Of a DNA stretch of 64,000 nucleotides, positions 51,427 through 60,722 are shown in pieces. The DNA comes from Streptomyces pinistramenti (lineage in GTDB: Bacteria > Actinomycetota > Actinomycetes > Streptomycetales > Streptomycetaceae). Made by a program: the position numbers and the translations under genes. The notes below the pieces were generated by a model. It had not been told where the DNA came from. It saw nothing but the letters and a program-made list of their open reading frames with translations, and ran no database searches. The first letter of the stretch is position 1; every line of letters begins with the position of its first letter. The DNA lies in NCBI RefSeq assembly GCF_020564935.1, contig NZ_JAJCXB010000003.1, positions 62,001 to 126,000 of the forward strand. Reading direction: 5' to 3'.

Positions 51427-52905
51427 TCACAGCGTGCTACGGCCGCTGCGCCGCAGCTCCCGGTGCCGTTCAAGGGTCTTGAGGGCGAGGTCCTTGAGCA
51501 GGTCGTCGTCGACTTCCACGGCGTTCTTCAGAAGGCGGGCATGCAAGTCCTTGACCAGGTCGGCCAGTTGACGGTCGTTTGCCAGGTTGACCGTCTCGTC
51601 GGGGTCGGCCACGCGGTCGATCAGGACGAGGTCCTCCTCCTCGTTGTCGCGTGGTGGGCGGCCGTCGATCCGGACGGTGGCGTCGAGGCGGTAGCGGTCG
51701 GTGCGGATGCACGAGCGGCGGGGCCAGCCTCGGCCGTCGTCGTAGGTTCCGTGCTGTTGGTTGGGGAAGGCCCGGCTCCATGGTGCGCCGTAGCCGATGG
51801 TCGAGAAGATCCCGGTCGGTGCCGGGTCGTGGAAGAGGTCGCGTCCGTCGAACGACTCCGGCGCCTCGATGCCGCACAGCCCGAACAGGGTCCGGGCCAG
51901 GTCGAGCGACTGGGCCAGGTCGGTGCGGACCTGGCGCGCGAGGCGTCCGGGTGCGCTGATGATCAGCGGCACCCGGTGGGAGCCGCGCGCGAAGGTGTGT
52001 TTGCCGTACGCCCCGTTCTCGCCGAGGTGGGCGCCGTGGTCCGAGGTGAGGACGACGACGGTGCGGTCCGCAACTCCCTTGGCGCGCAAGGCGTCCATGA
52101 GGACGGCGAGTTGGGCGTCGACCCAGCTGACCAGGTTGTGGTACGCCGCGTGGGCCTGGCGGGCAACGGCCGGGTCGGCGTCCGGGCCGCCGCCGCTGAC
52201 TTCCGCGAAGCGTCGCTCGAACCGGCTCACCGGTGTACGTGAGCCGGGGAGCACGTCCGGGAAGTCCTCGGGCCTGTGCACCTGCCCGTACGCGTGCGGA
52301 ACGATCACCGGGGTGTGCGGCTGCGGGAAGGAAGCCCGTACGAGGAAGGGTTCCTGTGCCTGCGCGATCCAGGCGGCGGCGTTCTCCGTGACCTGGGCGG
52401 GGGTGTACGGCTGTCCTTCGGGGAGTGTGCCGGCGACGATCGTCTTCCCGTTCGGGGCGAGTGCCGGGGCGCAGTCTGCCGGGTTCCGGCCGCTGAGCGG
52501 GGCTCGCATGGCGCCGCCGGCGGGGTCGTGCACCTGCCACGGGGTCAGCCCGGCCGGGAGGTGTTCCTTGCCGAAGCTGGCCGTGCGGTAGCCGTGGCGG
52601 ACGAAGACCTCCGGGAAGGTGGTCAGGCCGGGTGGCAGGGGAAAGCCGTCGGCGTACGCCTCGTTGTGGTAGACGCCGGTGCGCTCGGGTGGCTGCCCGG
52701 TGAGGAGCGCGGTGCGAGAAGGCACGCAGACCGGGGAGTTGGTGTGGCACTCCTGGAACACGGCGCCGGATGCGGCGAGTTGGTCGACGGCGGGCGTGTG
52801 GGGGCGGAAGGGTCCTGTGGCGTAGCAGCCGAGCGCGTCCGCGCGCAGTTCGTCGCAGTACAGCCACAGGATGTTGAGGGGCTCGGCGGGCGGGGCGGAC
52901 TGCAT
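51427..52905 (-). CDS. Sulfatase A (cysteine-type, cytoplasmic)
   Basis: This 492-residue sulfatase hydrolyses a sulfate ester. The modification site is C60-V-P-S-R in NSPVCVPSRTALLTG, where FGE converts Cys to formylglycine. Metal ligands are expected in YCDELRADALG (residue 18) and TSDHGAHLGENG (about 292), with histidines in FGKEHLP and FPQPHTP. It resembles choline/iduronate sulfatase-type S1 enzymes. There is no signal peptide or lipobox, unlike most bacterial polysaccharide sulfatases. It is the last gene of the leftward cluster, 64 bases after the GH3 gene. Confidence 0.9.
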   Translation of the reverse strand: MQSAPPAEPLNILWLYCDELRADALGCYATGPFRPHTPAVDQLAASGAVFQECHTNSPVCVPSRTALLTGQPPERTGVYHNEAYADGFPLPPGLTTFPEVFVRHGYRTASFGKEHLPAGLTPWQVHDPAGGAMRAPLSGRNPADCAPALAPNGKTIVAGTLPEGQPYTPAQVTENAAAWIAQAQEPFLVRASFPQPHTPVIVPHAYGQVHRPEDFPDVLPGSRTPVSRFERRFAEVSGGGPDADPAVARQAHAAYHNLVSWVDAQLAVLMDALRAKGVADRTVVVLTSDHGAHLGENGAYGKHTFARGSHRVPLIISAPGRLARQVRTDLAQSLDLARTLFGLCGIEAPESFDGRDLFHDPAPTGIFSTIGYGAPWSRAFPNQQHGTYDDGRGWPRRSCIRTDRYRLDATVRIDGRPPRDNEEEDLVLIDRVADPDETVNLANDRQLADLVKDLHARLLKNAVEVDDDLLKDLALKTLERHRELRRSGRSTL

Positions 52906-52969
52906 GGCGGTCGAGTCCCTTTCGTGGAGTGCTGCCTTCGTGGAGTGCCTTCATGGAAGCGGTCGAGTC

Positions 52970-55432
52970 TCAGGCGTCCTCGGCGGGTACGGCGATGACG
53001 GCCGAGAGGCGGGTGTCGGCGACGTTGTGGCCGGCCAGCACCTGGTACTCGCCGGGGACCGTCGTCCAGCCGCCGCTGTTCTCGTCCCAGAGGGTGAAGG
53101 CGCGCTCGGGAAGGGGGATGTCGGCCGTTGCGGCCTCGCCCGGTTCCGCGGTGACGGCTGCGAATCCCGCGAGGCAGCGCTCCGGCTGTTCCGCGGTATC
53201 GGGCCGGGTGGGGGCGACGTAGAGCTGGACCACTTCCCGGCCGGTGCGGTCGCCGGTGTTGCGCAGCCGGATGCGGACCGTTTCGGTGTCCGTGAGCTCG
53301 ATGTGTTCGTACGTCCAGTCGGTGTAGCCGAGTCCGTGGCCGAAGGGGTAGGCGGGGGCGGTGGCATGGCGCTGCCAGGCGCGGTAGCCGATGAGGGCGC
53401 CCTCGTCGTAGCGCAGGACGCCGCCGGTGGGGGTGACCTGGGTGACGGGGGCGTCGGTGAGACGGGCGGGCCAGGTGGTGGGCAGGCGGCCGCCCGGCTC
53501 GGCGTGGCCGAGGAGCACGTCGGCCAGGGCCGCGCCGCCCTCCTGTCCCGGGAACCAGCTCAGCAGTACCGCGGCGACGTCCTCGCGCCACGGCATCTCC
53601 ACGGGCGCACCGGAGTTGACGATCACGACGGTGCGCGGGTTGGCGGCGGCGACGTGGGCGACGAGTTCGTCCTGGCGCCCCGGCAGGCGCAGGGTGACGC
53701 GGTCGAACCCCTCGCTCTCGACGTGTTCGGTGGTGGCGACCACGACGACCGCGACGTCGGCGGCGGACGCGGCGGCGACCGCTTCCTCGATGAGCTGGTC
53801 GCCGTCGCGTTCCGGCGCCCGGTGGGCGAGGCTGAAGGCGACGCCGTGCAGCGGGCCGATGGCGCCCTTGGGTGTGTGGTTGAGGAGACTGATGGTGACC
53901 GGGCGGCCCCCTTCCAGGTCCGCGGTGCCGCGCGGCACACATCGGCCGATCAGGACCGCGCCCGTCGGTTCCGTGGCCTCCGGGTCGTCGTCCCCTTCGT
54001 ACACGACACTGCCGTCCACGGTGAGCCGGAAGTCGCCGTTGCCGCGCGTACCGAAGTGGTGGGTACCGCTGTCCTGTGGGGTGAAGGTGCCGGTGATCTC
54101 GACCGAGTCCAGGGCCTCGAAGTCGGCGCCGTCGGGCAGTGCGTCAGCCGTCCAGCGCAGGTTGCCGACCGGCAGCGGGCACTCGCCGAGAACTGATCCG
54201 CGCGCGTCCCGCAGGACGGCGCGGAGCGTGAACTGTGCTGCGGCGATGGAGAGTTCGTTGTTCGGGTCGGCGCCCACGGCGTAGTCGAGTGCTACGTCGT
54301 CCGGGAGTGCGGCGCGCAGTCCGTCCAGCGGGGAGGTCACATGGGAGGGGAAGACCGTGGCGGAGCCGCCGCCGAGGATGCGGGCGTCGCGGGCGGCCCG
54401 GCCGACGAGCGCGATGCGGCGGGTGCCGGAGGCGTTCAGCGGCAGGGTACGGTCGCGGTTCTCCAGCATCACGATGGACCGGGTGGCGATCTCGCGGGCC
54501 ACGGCTTCCCCGTCCACGGGCGCGGGGCGGTCGGCCTGCCCCACGACGGGCGGGGCGCCCTTCAGCAGGCCGAGGCGTGCGGCGAGCAGGAGGACGTGTC
54601 GTACGGCGGTGTCCACCGTGGCCTCCGCTACCCGGCCGTCGCGTACGGCGGCGGCGAGCGCCGGGCCGAAGACGGTGAACGGGCCCGGCATGGCGATGTC
54701 GAGTCCGCCCTCGATGGCCCGCACGGTGTCCCGGGCGGCCAGCCAGTCGGAGACCACGACGCCGTCGTAGCCCCACTCCTCACGCAGGACGCCGATCTGG
54801 AGCGGGCGGTGCTCCGTCATGGTGGATCCGTTGACGGAGTTGTAGGCGGACATCAGTGCCCAGGGCCGGGCCGTGGCGATGATCTCCTCGAACGGGGCGA
54901 GGTAGAGCTCGCGCAGGGCGCGGGGGCCGACCTGGTTGTCGACGGTGAAGCGTTCGGTCTCGGCGTCGTTGGCGACGAAGTGCTTGACGGTGGCGGCGAT
55001 GCCGCTTTCCTGGAGGCCCGTGACGTATCCCGCGCCGATGCGGGCCGTGAGCAGTGGGTCCTCCGCGTACGACTCGAAGTGGCGGCCGCCCAGTGGGGAG
55101 CGGTGCAGATTGACGGTGGGGGCGAGCAGGACGTGCACGCCCTTGCGGTGGGCCTCCTGGGCGAGGGCACGGCCGGCCGTGCGGGCCAGGTCCGGGCTCC
55201 AGGTGGCGGCAAGGGCGGTGGGGCTGGGCAGGGTGAGGGCCGGGTCGTCGGGGGTGAAATCGGGTCCGCGCACGCCGACGGGCCCGTCCGACATGACCAC
55301 GGACTCCAGGCCGATCTCCGGGACGGCGGGCAGGGACCACAGGTCCTGGCCGGCGAGCAGGCGCGTCTTGGTGTCCAGGTCGAGGCGGGCCAGGGCGGCT
55401 TCGACGGCGGCCAGACGGTTGGTGTGGTTCAT
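52970..55432 (-). CDS. GH3 beta-glucosidase-type glycosidase with PA14 insert
   Basis: This 820-residue glycoside hydrolase family 3 enzyme has the TIM-barrel domain with K150-H151 (TVKHFVAND) and nucleophile D229 in GYDGVVVSDW. The alpha/beta sandwich follows (about 320-400 and 560-640). A PA14 carbohydrate-binding insert lies at about 410-530 (VEITGTFTPQDSGTHHFGTR), and a fibronectin-III-like C-terminus (ADIPLPERAFTLWDENSGGW). PA14-type GH3 enzymes act on beta-glucosides, xylosides and related oligosaccharides. No signal peptide. Its ATG overlaps the stop of the upstream sulfatase (ATGA), a sign of joint function. Confidence 0.92.
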   Translation of the reverse strand: MNHTNRLAAVEAALARLDLDTKTRLLAGQDLWSLPAVPEIGLESVVMSDGPVGVRGPDFTPDDPALTLPSPTALAATWSPDLARTAGRALAQEAHRKGVHVLLAPTVNLHRSPLGGRHFESYAEDPLLTARIGAGYVTGLQESGIAATVKHFVANDAETERFTVDNQVGPRALRELYLAPFEEIIATARPWALMSAYNSVNGSTMTEHRPLQIGVLREEWGYDGVVVSDWLAARDTVRAIEGGLDIAMPGPFTVFGPALAAAVRDGRVAEATVDTAVRHVLLLAARLGLLKGAPPVVGQADRPAPVDGEAVAREIATRSIVMLENRDRTLPLNASGTRRIALVGRAARDARILGGGSATVFPSHVTSPLDGLRAALPDDVALDYAVGADPNNELSIAAAQFTLRAVLRDARGSVLGECPLPVGNLRWTADALPDGADFEALDSVEITGTFTPQDSGTHHFGTRGNGDFRLTVDGSVVYEGDDDPEATEPTGAVLIGRCVPRGTADLEGGRPVTISLLNHTPKGAIGPLHGVAFSLAHRAPERDGDQLIEEAVAAASAADVAVVVVATTEHVESEGFDRVTLRLPGRQDELVAHVAAANPRTVVIVNSGAPVEMPWREDVAAVLLSWFPGQEGGAALADVLLGHAEPGGRLPTTWPARLTDAPVTQVTPTGGVLRYDEGALIGYRAWQRHATAPAYPFGHGLGYTDWTYEHIELTDTETVRIRLRNTGDRTGREVVQLYVAPTRPDTAEQPERCLAGFAAVTAEPGEAATADIPLPERAFTLWDENSGGWTTVPGEYQVLAGHNVADTRLSAVIAVPAEDA

Positions 55433-56928
55433 CGTGGGTTCCCTTGCGTGGGCGCGGGGATCGTCCAGGACCGGGCGGGTGCGGCCGGGGCGGGCAGGGC
55501 CACGTCGGGCCGGCGCGGGTCGGGGTCGGCCGGGATGACGTCGGAGGTCTCCACCAGCCAGCGCAGCACGGCGTCGTGCAGGCGCCGTTCCACATCGGCG
55601 TGTTCGGAGCGGCCCGCGAGGTTGGTGCGCTCGTGCGGGTCCTTCGCCCAGTGGTACAGCTCGGGCTGCTCGTACAGCCGCCACACGTACGTCCACTCCT
55701 GGTCCCGGACGGCGACGGCCTTGCCCGCCAGGGTCGGATCCTGGTGCTGGAGGGCCGACTTCAGGTCGTAGGGGAAGTTCGCGCGCTCCATCTGCGGTTC
55801 CTCGTCGACGGTGAACCCGCCTTCGGTGAAGGCGAGTTCACGGTGCGGCGCCGCCGGGTCGCGCAGCAGTGGCAGGAGGCTGCGGCCGAAGTGGCGGTGG
55901 GGTGCGGGCACGTCCGCGAGATCGAGCACGGTGGGCAGGACGTCGACCATCTCCACCATCGCGTCGCACTCCTGGCCGCCTTCGCCGAGCCCGGCACCGC
56001 TGATGATCAGCGGGTCGCGGGTGATGCAGTCGTGCATCGCGGACGGCCACTTCTCGATCACCCTGTGGTCGCCGAGGTATTCGCCGTGGTCGGCGAAGAA
56101 GAGGGTGACGGTGTCGTCCGCCGCTCCGGACTGCTCAACTGCCCTGGAGATGCGGCCGATTTGGTCGTCGAGGCGGGACACCATGCCGTAGTACGTGGCC
56201 ACGACCTCGCGCCACTGTTCGGGGGTGACCTCGTCCAGGCCGTGGGCTTCGCGGACGGCGCGCAGATAGCGCGGTTCGCCGGAGGGGTCGCCGGGCGGGG
56301 CCGGGTCGGGCACCGCGCCGCGGTCGAACCGGGAGAACCACGGCTCCTCCACCTGGAACGGGCAGTGCGGCGCCACCAGCGGCACGAACAGCACCCAGGG
56401 CCGGTCCCGCGGGGGCTCGCGCAGCCACTGTTCGGCGGTGCGCACCGCGGCCTCGTCGGGGTCGATCTGGCCGTCGTCGGGAACCCGGCCCCGGTAGAAC
56501 AGCCGGGACCAGACGCCGTCGGGGTAGTCCCCGCCGTACAGCCGGGTGGGCCAGGTCGAGAAGCCGTACTCGTCGACGCTGGACTCGGTGACGCCGGGCG
56601 CGAAGGTGTCGCCGCGCATGCCGGCCCAAGTGACGTGGTACCCGGCGTCCTTGAGGATGCGCAGGAGGTTCGGCTCGTGGTCCTTGAGCAGGTGGGTGAG
56701 GGTGCGGTGGCCCGCGGTGTGCGGGTACCAGCCGGTGAGGATCGAGGCGCGGCTGGGCGAGCAGACCGGGTGCTGGACATAGGCGTTGCTGAAGCGGGTG
56801 CCGCGGGCGGCGAGCGCGTCGAGGTGCGGGGTGCCCGCGTGCGGGTTGCCGAAGGCGCCGAGCGCGTCCGCACGCAGCTGGTCCGGCATGAGGATCAGGA
56901 AGTTGGGGCGAGTGGCGCGGGTACTCAC
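55429..56928 (-). CDS. Sulfatase B (cysteine-type, cytoplasmic)
   Basis: This 499-residue sulfatase has the modification motif C56-S-P-S-R (QHPVCSPSRASILTG), metal site MPDQLRADALG (D16) and FFADHGEYLGDHR (about 280). Histidine H in VAPHCPFQVEEPWFSRF is near residue 197. The sequence VTWAGMRGDTF and the length are typical of S1-family enzymes on sugars or arylsulfates. No signal peptide. It is coupled by a 4-base overlap to the GH3 gene and lies 46 bases after the MFS gene. Confidence 0.9.
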   Translation of the reverse strand: MSTRATRPNFLILMPDQLRADALGAFGNPHAGTPHLDALAARGTRFSNAYVQHPVCSPSRASILTGWYPHTAGHRTLTHLLKDHEPNLLRILKDAGYHVTWAGMRGDTFAPGVTESSVDEYGFSTWPTRLYGGDYPDGVWSRLFYRGRVPDDGQIDPDEAAVRTAEQWLREPPRDRPWVLFVPLVAPHCPFQVEEPWFSRFDRGAVPDPAPPGDPSGEPRYLRAVREAHGLDEVTPEQWREVVATYYGMVSRLDDQIGRISRAVEQSGAADDTVTLFFADHGEYLGDHRVIEKWPSAMHDCITRDPLIISGAGLGEGGQECDAMVEMVDVLPTVLDLADVPAPHRHFGRSLLPLLRDPAAPHRELAFTEGGFTVDEEPQMERANFPYDLKSALQHQDPTLAGKAVAVRDQEWTYVWRLYEQPELYHWAKDPHERTNLAGRSEHADVERRLHDAVLRWLVETSDVIPADPDPRRPDVALPAPAAPARSWTIPAPTQGNPR

Positions 56929-56974
56929 GAGGCGTTCTCCGTGTGCGGGGCCGGGATGATCCCGGTGACGGTGG

Positions 56975-58339
56975 TCATGCTTGCTTCGCTCCTCCGATGG
57001 TGGCGGCGGCGCGGCGGGCCAGCTCCGAACGGACGGCCGCGGCGTCGCGCACGTAGGGCTGGTAGAGCAGCGTGACCAGGGCGCCGTTGGCCAGCATGAG
57101 GACGACGGCCAGCCACAGGAATGCCGTCTGCAGGCCGAACGCGTCGCCGATATAGCCGACCAGGAGAGAACTGATGGCCCACCCGGCGGCCTCGACGGAG
57201 AGCATCAACGCGAAGGCCGCGCTGCGCAGTTCCGGCAGCACCACCGACATCACCACCGGCCGGTTGATGCCGGGATTGACGCTCTGCGCGGCGCCCACCA
57301 GGCTGAACACCACCATGTACGCCCACAGCGGGCTCCAGTCGATCTGGGTGGCGGCGTAGGCGACCACGGCATAGGTGACGATCGCCGTCTGCATGGCCGC
57401 GATCCGGCCGGTGCGCGGGTACCGCCGGTGGACCCGGTCGCCGACGAAGCCGCCGAGGAACGTGCCGAGCAGGTAGGTGACGGTGGCGGCTGGTGTCACC
57501 AGGGAGGCGGTGGCATTGCTGAAGCCGCGCTCGTCCACCAGGAAGGTGACCCCGAAGCTGATCAGGATGAACTGCCCGGTGGTCAGGCGCTGTACGCAGA
57601 TCAGCATCAGGGTGCGGTTGCGCAGCAGGCTGCGGAGTTGCGCCCGGGTCAGCAGGGCCACGGCGGCCGGTCCGGAGCCGGCGCCGTCCGTGGCGCCGAT
57701 GCCCGGGTCGTGGAGGAAGGCGAGGATCAGCACGCCGAAGACCACCTGGACGGTGCCGGAGGCGAAGAATCCGTACCGCCAGCCGTTCTCGACGTCCGCG
57801 AGCAGGCCGAGCAGCGGGCCCGTGATGCCGAGGCCCAGCGCGGCGATGCCGTACAGCACACCGGACGCGCGGCCGCGGTCGGCGTCGTCGAAGAGGTCGG
57901 CCACCAGGCCGTTGACGAGCGGTCCGCCGCCCGCGATCCCGGCGGAGGCGATGGTGGCCAGGACGATGAGCTGGACGAAGTTCTGGGCCAGGCCCATGGC
58001 CGCGGTCCACACGCCCCAGAAGCCGCAGCAGACGGCGAGGACGTTCTTGCGCGGCCATCGGCGGGCCAGCGCGACCCAGAGGGGCCCGGCGACGGCGTGG
58101 ACCAGCTTGCTCGCGGCGACCAGCTGGCCGAGCGCGGCGAGCGGAAGGCCGAGGGCGGCGCGCAGCGCGGGGAAGAGGACGGACAGGACACTGGACTCGC
58201 TGTTGTCCACATTCAGCAGCCCACCCAGGAGGGCGAGTTGACGCCATCGGCGAGGGGCGCCGGGCGGTGGCGCCTTCGTGAGCGGCGGGACGGATCGCAC
58301 GGGTACGGGCGGCACTGGTGGTACGGCATCGGTCGGCAT
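56975..58339 (-). CDS. MFS transporter of the sulfatase cluster
   Basis: This 454-residue carrier has about twelve helices (from GGLLNVDNSESSVLSVLFPAL to LLYQPYV). It has motif-A-like loops ARRWPRKNVLAVC and DLFDDADRGRASGVLYG between helices. ATG 58339 follows a textbook AAGGAG. Sitting between two sulfatase genes in the same direction, it is the obvious candidate importer for the sulfated substrate; export of a product is the alternative. No other uptake system lies in the cluster. Confidence 0.87.
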   Translation of the reverse strand: MPTDAVPPVPPVPVRSVPPLTKAPPPGAPRRWRQLALLGGLLNVDNSESSVLSVLFPALRAALGLPLAALGQLVAASKLVHAVAGPLWVALARRWPRKNVLAVCCGFWGVWTAAMGLAQNFVQLIVLATIASAGIAGGGPLVNGLVADLFDDADRGRASGVLYGIAALGLGITGPLLGLLADVENGWRYGFFASGTVQVVFGVLILAFLHDPGIGATDGAGSGPAAVALLTRAQLRSLLRNRTLMLICVQRLTTGQFILISFGVTFLVDERGFSNATASLVTPAATVTYLLGTFLGGFVGDRVHRRYPRTGRIAAMQTAIVTYAVVAYAATQIDWSPLWAYMVVFSLVGAAQSVNPGINRPVVMSVVLPELRSAAFALMLSVEAAGWAISSLLVGYIGDAFGLQTAFLWLAVVLMLANGALVTLLYQPYVRDAAAVRSELARRAAATIGGAKQA

Positions 58340-58392
58340 CACGGCTCCTTCGCCGGTGCGGGGGCGCGGGGTGCGTGCGCGGGTGGGGAGAC

Positions 58393-59973
58393 TCAGCCGC
58401 CCTGCTGGGTGGGAGTGTGCTGGTCGCGGGTCTGCAGCAGGTGGACCCAGCGTTCGAGGAGCTCGGCGGTGCGGGGCCGGTCGGGGGCGTGCCAGGACAC
58501 GGGGACGTTCAGCGTGGCGAGGCGCTGCTCCAAGTCGTCGGCGAGGTGGGCGCGGCCGGTGGCGCGCAGGTGCGCGGCGTAGCGGGCGGGGTCGTTGTAG
58601 TACGTGGGTCCGGTCTGCAGGGTGGCCTGCATGGGGTCGGGCAGGGCGCCGGGGCGGCCCGCGTACTCGTGCCACCACTCGGCGAGATGCGACCGCATCC
58701 GGGCAGCGAGGCCGGGCTCGTCTTCCATCAAGTCCCGTGTCAGGTAGGGGTCCTTGGTGACGTCGAAGAGCTGCTCCCACTCGGTACGGAAGCTGCCGGG
58801 ATGGTAGGTGCGCAGGTAGAGGTGGTCGCGGGTGCGGACGGCACGCTGGTAGGTGTGGGCGCCGTGGCCGAGGACGAGGTACTCGCGCGAGTCGATGTGC
58901 TCGCCGCGGATCGCGGGGGCGAACGACTCTCCCTGCCAGCCGGCCGGGACGTCCAGGCCGAGCAGCTCGCACAGGGTGGGGGCGAGGTCGATGTTGTAGA
59001 GGAGGGCGTCGTTGCGGCGGGCCTGTTCGGGCAGCCGGTCGGTGAGGCCCGGCCAGTGCACGATCAGCGGGATGCGCTGGACGGGCTCACTGGCGTGCCC
59101 GTGTTCGGCGTACGAGCCCAGCTCGCCGAAGGACTCCCCGTGGTCAGCGCTGACGATCACCGCGGTGTCGTCGGCGATGCCCAACTCGTCCAGTACGGCC
59201 ATGAGGTGGCCGAAGTGGTGGTCCCAGTAGGCGATGGCGCCGTCGAAGCCGTTGATCAGGTGCTCGAAGTCGGCGCGGGAGCGGATCGCGTCGGGCATGT
59301 TGTGCGGGACGGGCGAGGTACCCGCGCCGCGGATCGAGTAGTGCAGGTCGAGGGCGCTGCGCGGGCCGTACACCTCGGCGTGCGCGGCGATCGTCTCCTC
59401 GTCGGGCCAGGACTGCACGGGGCCCGAGGCGGCCATCTTCTCGGACCACTCGGCGGGCTGCGTGTAGTTGGTGTGCGGATCCCAATAGGTCAGATGCAGA
59501 TACCAGTTGTCGTCGTCGGCGTGCCGGCGCAGCCAGTCGATCGCGGCGCGGTTGACGTCGGGCGCCTCCTCGTCGCCCATCCGGTCGGTGGCGCGGATGG
59601 ACTCGCGGAAGTTGGCGTGGAAGAAGTACGCGCGGTGGCGTTCGGCGAAGACCGACACGGCGGCGGTGTAGTACCCGCCGAAGCCGAGCCGTTGGCCGAG
59701 CAGCGGCCGGTCGGGCTCGGGGCCGTGCCCGGCGTCCAGCCGGAACTGTGCGGCCGGGCCGAAGTGCCCGATCACCCCGTTCGTGATGCCGAACTGACCG
59801 CTGGTCAGCGCGGTGCGGGACGGCAGGCACGGCGAGTCGGAGCAGTAGTAGCGGTCGAAGGTGACGGACCTGTCGGCGAGCTTCTGCAGGTTGGGGGTGG
59901 TGGGCCGGTGATATCCGTACGGGGTGGTGTGGTCGGCGCGGAGGGTGTCCACGTCGACGTAGATGATGCGCAT
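58393..59973 (-). CDS. Sulfatase C (cysteine-type, cytoplasmic)
   Basis: This 526-residue sulfatase starts directly with MRIIYVDVDTLRADHTTPYG (metal ligands D7/D9), so there is no room for a signal peptide. The modification site is C49-L-P-S-R in SDSPCLPSRTALTSG. The second metal site is VSADHGESFGELGSYAEHGHA (about 295). The histidine pair and the YLHLTYWDPHTNYTQPAEW segment (about residue 165) resemble N-sulfoglucosamine or heparan-type sulfatases, but this is only by eye. It is 53 bases ahead of the MFS gene and preceded by a 16-bp palindrome. Confidence 0.9.
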   Translation of the reverse strand: MRIIYVDVDTLRADHTTPYGYHRPTTPNLQKLADRSVTFDRYYCSDSPCLPSRTALTSGQFGITNGVIGHFGPAAQFRLDAGHGPEPDRPLLGQRLGFGGYYTAAVSVFAERHRAYFFHANFRESIRATDRMGDEEAPDVNRAAIDWLRRHADDDNWYLHLTYWDPHTNYTQPAEWSEKMAASGPVQSWPDEETIAAHAEVYGPRSALDLHYSIRGAGTSPVPHNMPDAIRSRADFEHLINGFDGAIAYWDHHFGHLMAVLDELGIADDTAVIVSADHGESFGELGSYAEHGHASEPVQRIPLIVHWPGLTDRLPEQARRNDALLYNIDLAPTLCELLGLDVPAGWQGESFAPAIRGEHIDSREYLVLGHGAHTYQRAVRTRDHLYLRTYHPGSFRTEWEQLFDVTKDPYLTRDLMEDEPGLAARMRSHLAEWWHEYAGRPGALPDPMQATLQTGPTYYNDPARYAAHLRATGRAHLADDLEQRLATLNVPVSWHAPDRPRTAELLERWVHLLQTRDQHTPTQQGG

Positions 59974-60007
59974 GTGCGGCTCCCGGTCGGGGATCGGGCA
60001 AGGGGGG

Positions 60008-60023
60008 ACCGCCACGTGGCGGT
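60008..60023. promoter_or_regulatory. 16-bp palindrome ahead of sulfatase C
   Basis: ACCGCCACGTGGCGGT is a perfect palindrome 35 bases before the sulfatase C start, in the 110-base gap after padR. A half copy GCCACGTG recurs at 60031-60038. It may be an operator (LacI-like symmetry) or an mRNA hairpin. Confidence 0.4.
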
Positions 60024-60083
60024 GCGGCTCGCCACGTGCTGCGGAAGCGGTATGGGGTGTGGGGTTCTCCGGGCGTGGCAGGG

Positions 60084-60650
60084 TCAGCGGCCGAGCCGCG
60101 CCTCCAAGCGGGCCTCGGTCAGCTGGAGCCAGGCGATGTAGGAGGCCGCGAACGCGTAACCGTGCTCGTGGGCCATGGTGTGCACCTCGCGGGCCCAGCC
60201 CGCGTCGAGACCGTCGATCTGCGGCTCGTACGCGACGGGGGCGGGCACGGCGGCGCTGAGCGCGTCGTGCTTGAGCCGGTACGCCAGCTCGGTGCGGACG
60301 ATGTCCAGGGCGATCTCGGGGTCGAGCTGCCCGGCGAAGAGGAAGCGCAGCTTGAACTCCGGGTCCATGGGGCGCGGCGACGGCTCGTACGGGGAGCGCG
60401 CCCACGCGCGCAGCGCCTCCTCGCCCGCCTCGGTGAGCCGGTAGACCTTGGCGTCCGGGCGGCCCTCGCGCGGGTCGACGTCGAAGTCCACCCAGCCGCG
60501 CTCCACCAGGGTGCCGAGCCGGCGGTAGATCTGGGGCAGCTTGACGCCGTAGCCGATGTAGCGGCCCGGACCTTCCATCCAGCGACGCAGGTCGTAGCCG
60601 GACAGGCGGCGAAGCGCCAGCGCACCGAGGATCACGTAGTCGAGCTGCAT
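60084..60650 (-). CDS. PadR-family transcriptional regulator
   Basis: This 188-residue protein has the PadR winged helix (residues 1-85, MQLDYVILGALALRRLSGYDL ... QIYRRLGTLVERGWVDFDV ... KVYRLTEAGEEAL) and a C-terminal helical dimer domain (about 95-185, PEFKLRFLFAGQLDPEIAL) of the Vir/AphA type. PadR proteins usually repress and respond to small, often phenolic, ligands. A TATGTTC-N4-GAACCTA operator lies 11 bases before its start, and a perfect version lies between the FGE and sulfatase D genes. Likely local regulator of the cluster. Confidence 0.88.
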   Translation of the reverse strand: MQLDYVILGALALRRLSGYDLRRWMEGPGRYIGYGVKLPQIYRRLGTLVERGWVDFDVDPREGRPDAKVYRLTEAGEEALRAWARSPYEPSPRPMDPEFKLRFLFAGQLDPEIALDIVRTELAYRLKHDALSAAVPAPVAYEPQIDGLDAGWAREVHTMAHEHGYAFAASYIAWLQLTEARLEARLGR

Positions 60651-60660
60651 CCGAACCTCT

Positions 60661-60678
60661 TATGTTCTCAAGAACCTA
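60661..60678. promoter_or_regulatory. PadR-type operator before padR
   Basis: TATGTTCTCAAGAACCTA is a 7-4-7 inverted repeat with one mismatch in the right half. It matches the perfect site at 61735-61752. A separate CCTAGCTAGG palindrome (60675-60684) overlaps its end. Confidence 0.6.
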
Positions 60679-60722
60679 GCTAGGCTCAGATTCACCCGCC
60701 GCCCGGACGGTGTCAAGAGTCT

